Assembly (NCBI RefSeq): GCF_001509485.1
Contig: NZ_LLZI01000252.1
Location: 1-38,813, forward strand
Direction of reading: 5' to 3'
DNA: 38,813 nucleotides
Source: Streptomyces sp. NRRL F-4489
GTDB taxonomy: Bacteria; Actinomycetota; Actinomycetes; Streptomycetales; Streptomycetaceae
Both the position numbers and the translations under genes were made by a program. Position 1 is the first letter of the stretch. Every line of letters starts with the position of its first letter. Positions 34,737 through 38,813 of the stretch are shown piece after piece. Under the pieces are notes generated by a model that saw nothing but the letters and a program-made list of their open reading frames with translations, did not search any database and was not told the origin of the DNA.

Positions 34737-34778
34737 AACAACGGAATCAGTTAAATCTGCGTCGATCAACAACTGATT
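34737..34778. promoter_or_regulatory. candidate Lrp-type operator between divergent genes
   Basis: AACAACGGAATCAGTT (34737-34752) is the second copy of the motif found upstream of the other aldehyde dehydrogenase gene. It forms an inverted repeat AATCAGTT/AACTGATT (34745-34752 with 34771-34778), 8 bp perfect with an 18-nt spacer. The AT-richer composition stands out locally. It sits between the divergent aldehyde dehydrogenase and Lrp genes, where an autoregulating Lrp protein would be expected to bind. Confidence 0.6.
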
Positions 34779-34819
34779 TCATCGAATCGGGGTTGCCATA
34801 CCGTCGACCTTCGTGCACA

Positions 34820-35302
34820 GTGAAGGACGTGGCCACTCGTGACAGAAACGGCACTCCGTCGATCGACTCCGTCTCCCTGGCGATCATTGAGCAGCTCCAG
34901 GAGGACGGGCGCCGTCCGTACGCCGCGATCGGCAAGGCCGTCGGCCTGTCCGAGGCGGCGGTACGCCAGCGCGTACAGAAGCTGCTCGACCAAGGCGTGA
35001 TGCAGATCGTCGCGGTCACCGACCCCCTCACGGTCGGTCTCCGCCGGCAGGCAATGGTCGGCATCAACGTCGAGGGTGACCTCGATCCCGTGGCCGACGC
35101 CCTGACGGCCATGGAAGAAGTCGAGTACGTCGTCATGACCGCGGGCTCCTTCGATCTCCTCATCGAGATCGTCTGCGAGGACGACGACCACCTTCTCGAA
35201 ATGATCAACAAGCGGATCCGCACGCTGCCCGGCGTCCGATCCACCGAGAGCTTCGTTTACCTCAAGCTCCGGAAGCAGACCTACACCTGGGGAACGAGAT
35301 AG
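34820..35302 (+). CDS. Lrp/AsnC family transcriptional regulator
   Basis: A 160-residue regulator. The N-terminal winged helix-turn-helix (about 17-65) includes IIEQLQEDGRRPYAAIGKAVGL and SEAAVRQRVQKLLDQGV, here quoted in two parts. The C-terminal RAM effector-binding domain (about 75-150) includes GSFDLLIEIVCEDDDHL. Lrp proteins form dimers or octamers that respond to amino acids or related ligands. The start is uncertain: the GTG at 34820 gives 160 residues, while the GTG at 34829 has GAAGGA only one base before it. A TACCGT at 34799-34804 would leave a very short leader. The aminotransferase gene begins 2 bp after the stop, so they are co-transcribed, and polyamine-pathway control is inferred. 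Confidence 0.93.
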   Translation: MKDVATRDRNGTPSIDSVSLAIIEQLQEDGRRPYAAIGKAVGLSEAAVRQRVQKLLDQGVMQIVAVTDPLTVGLRRQAMVGINVEGDLDPVADALTAMEEVEYVVMTAGSFDLLIEIVCEDDDHLLEMINKRIRTLPGVRSTESFVYLKLRKQTYTWGTR

Positions 35303-35304
35303 CA

Positions 35305-36666
35305 ATGAGCGCCGACCTCTCCAAGACGGCGTACGACCACCTGTGGATGCACTTCACCCGCATGTCGTCGTACGAGAACGCCCCCGTGCCCACGATCGTG
35401 CGCGGTGAGGGCACCAACATCTACGACGACAAGGGCAAGCGCTACATCGACGGCCTCGCCGGCCTCTTCGTGGTCAACGCCGGCCACGGCCGGGTCGAGC
35501 TCGCCGAGACCGCGTACAAGCAGGCCCAGGAACTGGCCTTCTTCCCGGTCTGGTCCTACGCCCACCCCAAGGCCGTGGAGCTGGCCGAGCGCCTGGCGCA
35601 CTACGCGCCTGGCGACCTCAACAAGGTCTTCTTCACCACCGGCGGCGGCGAGGCCGTCGAGACCGCCTGGAAGCTGGCCAAGCAGTACTTCAAGCTCAAG
35701 GGCAAGCACACCAAGTACAAGGTGATATCCCGCGCGGTGGCCTACCACGGCACCCCGCAGGGCGCCCTGTCGATCACCGGCCTGCCCGGCCTGAAGGCCC
35801 CCTTCGAGCCGCTGGTCCCCGGCGCGCACAAGGTGCCGAACACCAACATCTACCGCGCCCCGATCCACGGCGACGACCCCGAGGCGTTCGGCCGCTGGGC
35901 CGCCGACCAGATCGAGCAGCAGATCCTCTTCGAGGGCCCGGAGACCGTCGCCGCGGTCTTCCTGGAGCCGGTGCAGAACGCCGGCGGCTGCTTCCCGCCG
36001 CCCCCCGGCTACTTCCAGCGGGTCCGCGAGATCTGCGACCAGTACGACGTGCTGCTCGTCTCCGACGAGACGATCTGCGCCTTCGGCCGCCTGGGCACGA
36101 TGTTCGCGTGTGACAAGTTCGACTACATCCCGGACATGATCACCTGCGCCAAGGGCATGACCTCGGGCTACTCCCCGATCGGCGCCTGCATCATCTCCGA
36201 CCGCCTCGCCGAGCCGTTCTACAAGGGCGACAACACCTTCCTGCACGGCTACACCTTCGGCGGCCACCCGGTCTCCTCGGCCGTGGCGCTGGCGAACTTC
36301 GACATCTTCGAGCGCGAGGGCCTCAACCAGCACGTGCTGGACAACGAGGGCAACTTCCTGAGCACCCTCCAGCGGCTGCACGACCTGCCGATCGTCGGCG
36401 ACGTCCGCGGCAACGGCTTCTTCTACGGCATCGAGCTCGTCAAGGACAAGGCCACCAAGGAGTCCTTCAACGACGAGGAGACCGAGCGCGTCCTGTACGG
36501 CTTCCTCTCGAAGGCGCTGTACGACAACGGCCTCTACTGCCGCGCCGACGACCGCGGCGACCCGGTCATCCAGCTGGCCCCGCCGCTGATCGCGGACCAG
36601 CCGGTCTTCGACGAGATCGAGCAGATCCTGCGCTCCGTCCTCACCGAGGCGTGGACCAAGCTCTGA
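35305..36666 (+). CDS. class III omega-aminotransferase, putative polyamine aminotransferase
   Basis: A 453-residue PLP enzyme of the class III aminotransferase family. It has FFTTGGGEAVETAWKLAKQYF, with the GGGEA PLP-phosphate loop, then AYHGTPQGALSITG and VSDETICAFGRLG with the PLP Asp. The Schiff-base Lys283 is in CAKGMTSGYSP, and HGYTFGGHPVSSAVALAN follows. The resemblance is to diamine and beta-alanine:pyruvate transaminases rather than GabT. With the neighbouring aldehyde dehydrogenases it would take putrescine or cadaverine to the amino acid by a route independent of the PuuB-like oxidase. The exact amine is not readable from sequence. It is in one unit with the Lrp gene, separated by 2 bp. 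Confidence 0.92.
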   Translation: MSADLSKTAYDHLWMHFTRMSSYENAPVPTIVRGEGTNIYDDKGKRYIDGLAGLFVVNAGHGRVELAETAYKQAQELAFFPVWSYAHPKAVELAERLAHYAPGDLNKVFFTTGGGEAVETAWKLAKQYFKLKGKHTKYKVISRAVAYHGTPQGALSITGLPGLKAPFEPLVPGAHKVPNTNIYRAPIHGDDPEAFGRWAADQIEQQILFEGPETVAAVFLEPVQNAGGCFPPPPGYFQRVREICDQYDVLLVSDETICAFGRLGTMFACDKFDYIPDMITCAKGMTSGYSPIGACIISDRLAEPFYKGDNTFLHGYTFGGHPVSSAVALANFDIFEREGLNQHVLDNEGNFLSTLQRLHDLPIVGDVRGNGFFYGIELVKDKATKESFNDEETERVLYGFLSKALYDNGLYCRADDRGDPVIQLAPPLIADQPVFDEIEQILRSVLTEAWTKL

Positions 36667-36715
36667 TCTCCGCGCCGCCCCCCGGCGCGCTGCGGGACAA
36701 CTGAACACACCCCCG

Positions 36716-36763
36716 ACGGCCCGGATTCGCTCCCTCTCACCCAGAGGAGTGAATCTGGGCCGT
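36716..36763 (+). terminator. aminotransferase gene terminator
   Basis: An 18-bp stem with two G-U pairs (36716-36733 with 36746-36763) has a 12-nt loop and lies 49 bp after the aminotransferase stop. It has no U-tract. Confidence 0.8.
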
Positions 36764-36882
36764 TGCGGCTGCCGAGCCACAAATGACCGGGGACGCGATT
36801 CCTTACCGTGCTGGTGACCGATACCCTCCGTGGTCGTTCCCCCGGCCGGGGGAACGGCAGCGAACAAGCGAGAGGTGTGCAG

Positions 36883-37623
36883 ATGGTGGCCCCGCCTGAC
36901 AACGACGTTCTCTGGGCACGCGGCCTGCACCACACACACGGCGCCACCCCCGCCCTCACCGGGGTCTCCCTCGGCGTCCGCGAGGGCGAGATCCTCGCCG
37001 TCACCGGGCCCCGCGGCAGCGGCAAGACCACCCTCCTCAAGTGCCTGTCCGGCCAGCTCGTCCCCACCGAGGGCGAGGTCTGGTTCGACGGCTCCTCCCT
37101 CCACACGCTCTCCTCCCCCAGCCGCGAACGGCTGCGTCTCGACCGGTTCGGCTGGATCGACACCGAACCCCACCTCGTTCCCGAACTCACCGCCTGGGAG
37201 AACGCCGCTCTCCCCCTCCTGCTCCGCGGCGCCGGCCACCGCGCCGCCAAGCACGCCGCCCACGAGTGGCTCGAACGCCTCGACGTCGGCATGTGCGCCC
37301 GCCGCCGCCCCGCCCGCCTCGACCAGTCCCAGCGCCAGCGCGTCGCCGTCGCCCGCGCCCTGGCCGCCGCCCCGCGGGTGCTCTTCGCCGACGAGCCCAC
37401 CGCCCCCCTGCACAGCGCCGACGGCACCCAAGTCCTGCGGACCCTGACCACCGCGGCCCGCTCCCACCGGATCACCGTGGTCCTGGCCACCTACGACCCC
37501 CAGGTCGCCGCGCTCGCCGACCGCACCGTCGCGCTCCTCGACGGCCGCCGCTCGGGCGCCACCCCCGAGACCACCGGTGCCCCCGATGAGGAAAGCAGGG
37601 CAGCGTGCTCGCTCTCCGTCTAG
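36883..37623 (+). CDS. ABC transporter ATP-binding protein with degenerate motifs
   Basis: A 246-residue ABC ATPase domain, MacB/LolD-like in layout (WENAALPLLLRG). Walker A GPRGSGKT (42-49) and Walker B RVLFADEP (165-172) are intact. The Q-loop, usually VFQ, reads WIDTEP with no Gln. The signature LSGGQ reads LDQSQ (146-150). The H-loop His is Tyr204 in LATYD. These residues complete the catalytic site in active dimers, so hydrolysis may be weak or need a partner subunit. The ATG at 36883 has AGAGG 7 nt upstream. The C-terminal end overlaps the next gene by 19 bp. Confidence 0.88.
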   Translation: MVAPPDNDVLWARGLHHTHGATPALTGVSLGVREGEILAVTGPRGSGKTTLLKCLSGQLVPTEGEVWFDGSSLHTLSSPSRERLRLDRFGWIDTEPHLVPELTAWENAALPLLLRGAGHRAAKHAAHEWLERLDVGMCARRRPARLDQSQRQRVAVARALAAAPRVLFADEPTAPLHSADGTQVLRTLTTAARSHRITVVLATYDPQVAALADRTVALLDGRRSGATPETTGAPDEESRAACSLSV

Positions 37624-38780
37624 CCCGTGGCGCTCACCCCCTCGTCCTGCTGCGCCGCCTCCTCGTCGCCGCCGCCGCGGCCTGCACCGGCTTCCTGGTC
37701 CTCGCCGTCCTGGGCCACGCCGCCGCCCACCCGGCCGCGGCCGGCGAATCCGTGGCCCGGCTCCTGTGGTGCGCCGCCCCGCTCGCGGCCACCGCCCAGC
37801 TCGCCGTCTCGGTGGCCCGCACGGACCCCGCCGCCCGCCTCCAGCGCGGTATGAACGCCGCCGGTCTGGGCCCGCTCCGGCTCACCCTGCTCGCCGCGGC
37901 CTCCACCGCGCTCGCCTGCACCCTCGGCGCCCTCCTCTCCCTCGTGGTCTTCTTCTCACTCCGCGGCGACCTCGGCGGCACCGCGGAGGCCGCCGGCCCC
38001 CGCCGCGTCGACCCCGGCCTCCTCGGCGCCGGCCACCCGATCCCGCTGCTCGGCGCCCTCCTGCTCCTCTCCCTCGTCCCGCTGACCGCCGCCGCGGCCA
38101 CCGCCTTCTCCCTGCGCCCCCGGACCGAACCGGGCGTCGTCGAGGCCCCCGCCCCGCCCGCCGAGGCGGCCCCCACCGGCCTGCCCTGGGGCGTCGCCCT
38201 GACCGCCGCGGGCCTGGCCATCGAGTCCTACGCCGCCCCCGCCGCCGGCACCCACGGCGGCCTGCTGCCCGCCCCCGGCCGGCTGCTCGGCTCCTCTCCG
38301 GGCGTCCTGGCCGGCTGGGCCCTCGCCGCCTCCGGTCTCGTGCTGGCCGGCCCCGGCCTGGTGCACCTGTCGGGCCGCCTGCTGTGCGCGGGCCGCCCCG
38401 GCGCGCTTCGGCTGCTGTCCGGGCGCGTCCTGCAGACCGAATCCCGCCGCCTGGGCCGCCCGCTCGGCGTCCTGTGCGCGGTCGCCTCCGGCGCCTACGC
38501 CGCCGCCACCGTCTACGAGGCCACCCCCTCCCGTCCTCTCGGTCCCTTCACCGCGATCGGCACGGCCGTCGTCCTGGCCTGCGCCACCGTCAGCGCCCTC
38601 ACCGCCGCGGCCGAATCCCGGGCCGCCCGCGCCCGCACCACGGCCGCCCTCCGCCGCCTCGGCGCCACCGCCTCCGTCCTCCACCGCGCCACAGCCCTCC
38701 GCACCCTCGCCCTCCTCCTCGTCCTGGGCCCCCTCACCTGGACCGTCGCAGAAATGGCGACGCTTCCGTTGGTGCATTGA
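37605..38780 (+). CDS. polytopic membrane protein, putative ABC permease partner
   Basis: A 391-residue Ala/Leu-rich integral membrane protein with about 8 hydrophobic segments. They include LVLLRRLLVAAAAACTGFLVL near the N-terminus (quoted with its first part only in mind), TLLAAASTALACTLGALLSLVVFF, LLGALLLLSLVPL and a final LALLLVLGPLTWTVAEMATL. Segments are arranged in two similar halves, each with an Arg-rich stretch followed by a helix pair, reminiscent of FtsX-like permeases. No sequence motif proves a substrate. The GTG start lies inside the ATPase gene (19-bp overlap), which supports translational coupling and a two-component transporter or signalling complex. Confidence 0.8.
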   Translation: MLALRLARGAHPLVLLRRLLVAAAAACTGFLVLAVLGHAAAHPAAAGESVARLLWCAAPLAATAQLAVSVARTDPAARLQRGMNAAGLGPLRLTLLAAASTALACTLGALLSLVVFFSLRGDLGGTAEAAGPRRVDPGLLGAGHPIPLLGALLLLSLVPLTAAAATAFSLRPRTEPGVVEAPAPPAEAAPTGLPWGVALTAAGLAIESYAAPAAGTHGGLLPAPGRLLGSSPGVLAGWALAASGLVLAGPGLVHLSGRLLCAGRPGALRLLSGRVLQTESRRLGRPLGVLCAVASGAYAAATVYEATPSRPLGPFTAIGTAVVLACATVSALTAAAESRAARARTTAALRRLGATASVLHRATALRTLALLLVLGPLTWTVAEMATLPLVH

Positions 38781-38813
38781 GGCGGGGGGGGACGGGCGCG
38801 GCGGGTCGGTGGG
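38781..38813. other. right-edge intergenic sequence
   Basis: The last 33 bases end in CGGGTCGGTGGG, also found in the left arm of the long hairpin at 3749 (GACGGGTCGGTGGGG). The window ends before a second arm could be seen. Confidence 0.3.

Noticed and set aside
38781..38813. A second copy of the 34-bp hairpin at the right edge
   Set aside because: Only about 12 bases match, and a similar GGGTCGGTGGG also occurs near 26186 without any hairpin, so the match may be chance. The window ends too soon to judge.

Overview
The window is high-GC DNA with the codon bias, GTG/ATG starts preceded by AGGAG-type ribosome sites, and gene families of the core chromosome of a Streptomyces species. The gene order also matches what I recall of the S. 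coelicolor SCO5650-SCO5700 region (recalled, not checked). I see no insertion sequence, phage gene or CRISPR array.

Left part (1-10 kb). A DUF4439 ferritin-like protein and a kinase-fold protein form a small plus-strand pair that converges on proS. The kinase-fold protein lacks all the catalytic residues I can align. Between proS and two GNAT acetyltransferases lies a 440-bp non-coding stretch with tandem repeats and a perfect 34-bp hairpin. A truncated tRNA (CAT anticodon) precedes the MEP isoprenoid block: dxr and rseP (ATGA overlap), then ispG after a terminator-like hairpin.

Middle part (10-21 kb). An acyl-CoA dehydrogenase is followed by a GABA-type module: an aldehyde dehydrogenase, a PucR regulator, a membrane-anchored VirD4/TraG-like ATPase and, divergently, gabT. 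Downstream of gabT is a 537-bp non-coding interval. It ends in the one canonical hairpin-plus-U-tract terminator I found in the window, so it may encode a small RNA. A PAP2 phosphatase and a small hypothetical gene follow.

Right part (21-37 kb). This is a polyamine import and catabolism island. A minus-strand series carries an aminobutyraldehyde-type dehydrogenase, potD, potA, potB, potC and a PuuB-like FAD oxidase, the last four joined by overlaps or short gaps. After a NADAR protein, a futalosine-pathway-type deaminase and an HXXEE membrane protein comes a second polyamine-binding lipoprotein with its own aldehyde dehydrogenase. An Lrp/AsnC regulator and an omega-aminotransferase are transcribed divergently. 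Together these genes can import putrescine or spermidine, deaminate it by oxidase or transaminase, oxidise the aldehyde, and pass GABA to GabT and a semialdehyde dehydrogenase for the TCA cycle. The two aldehyde dehydrogenase promoters share a 16-bp motif (15 of 16 identical), a candidate binding site for the local Lrp regulator.

Right end (36.8-38.8 kb). A translationally coupled ABC-type pair has an ATPase subunit that has lost its Q-loop, signature and H-loop residues.
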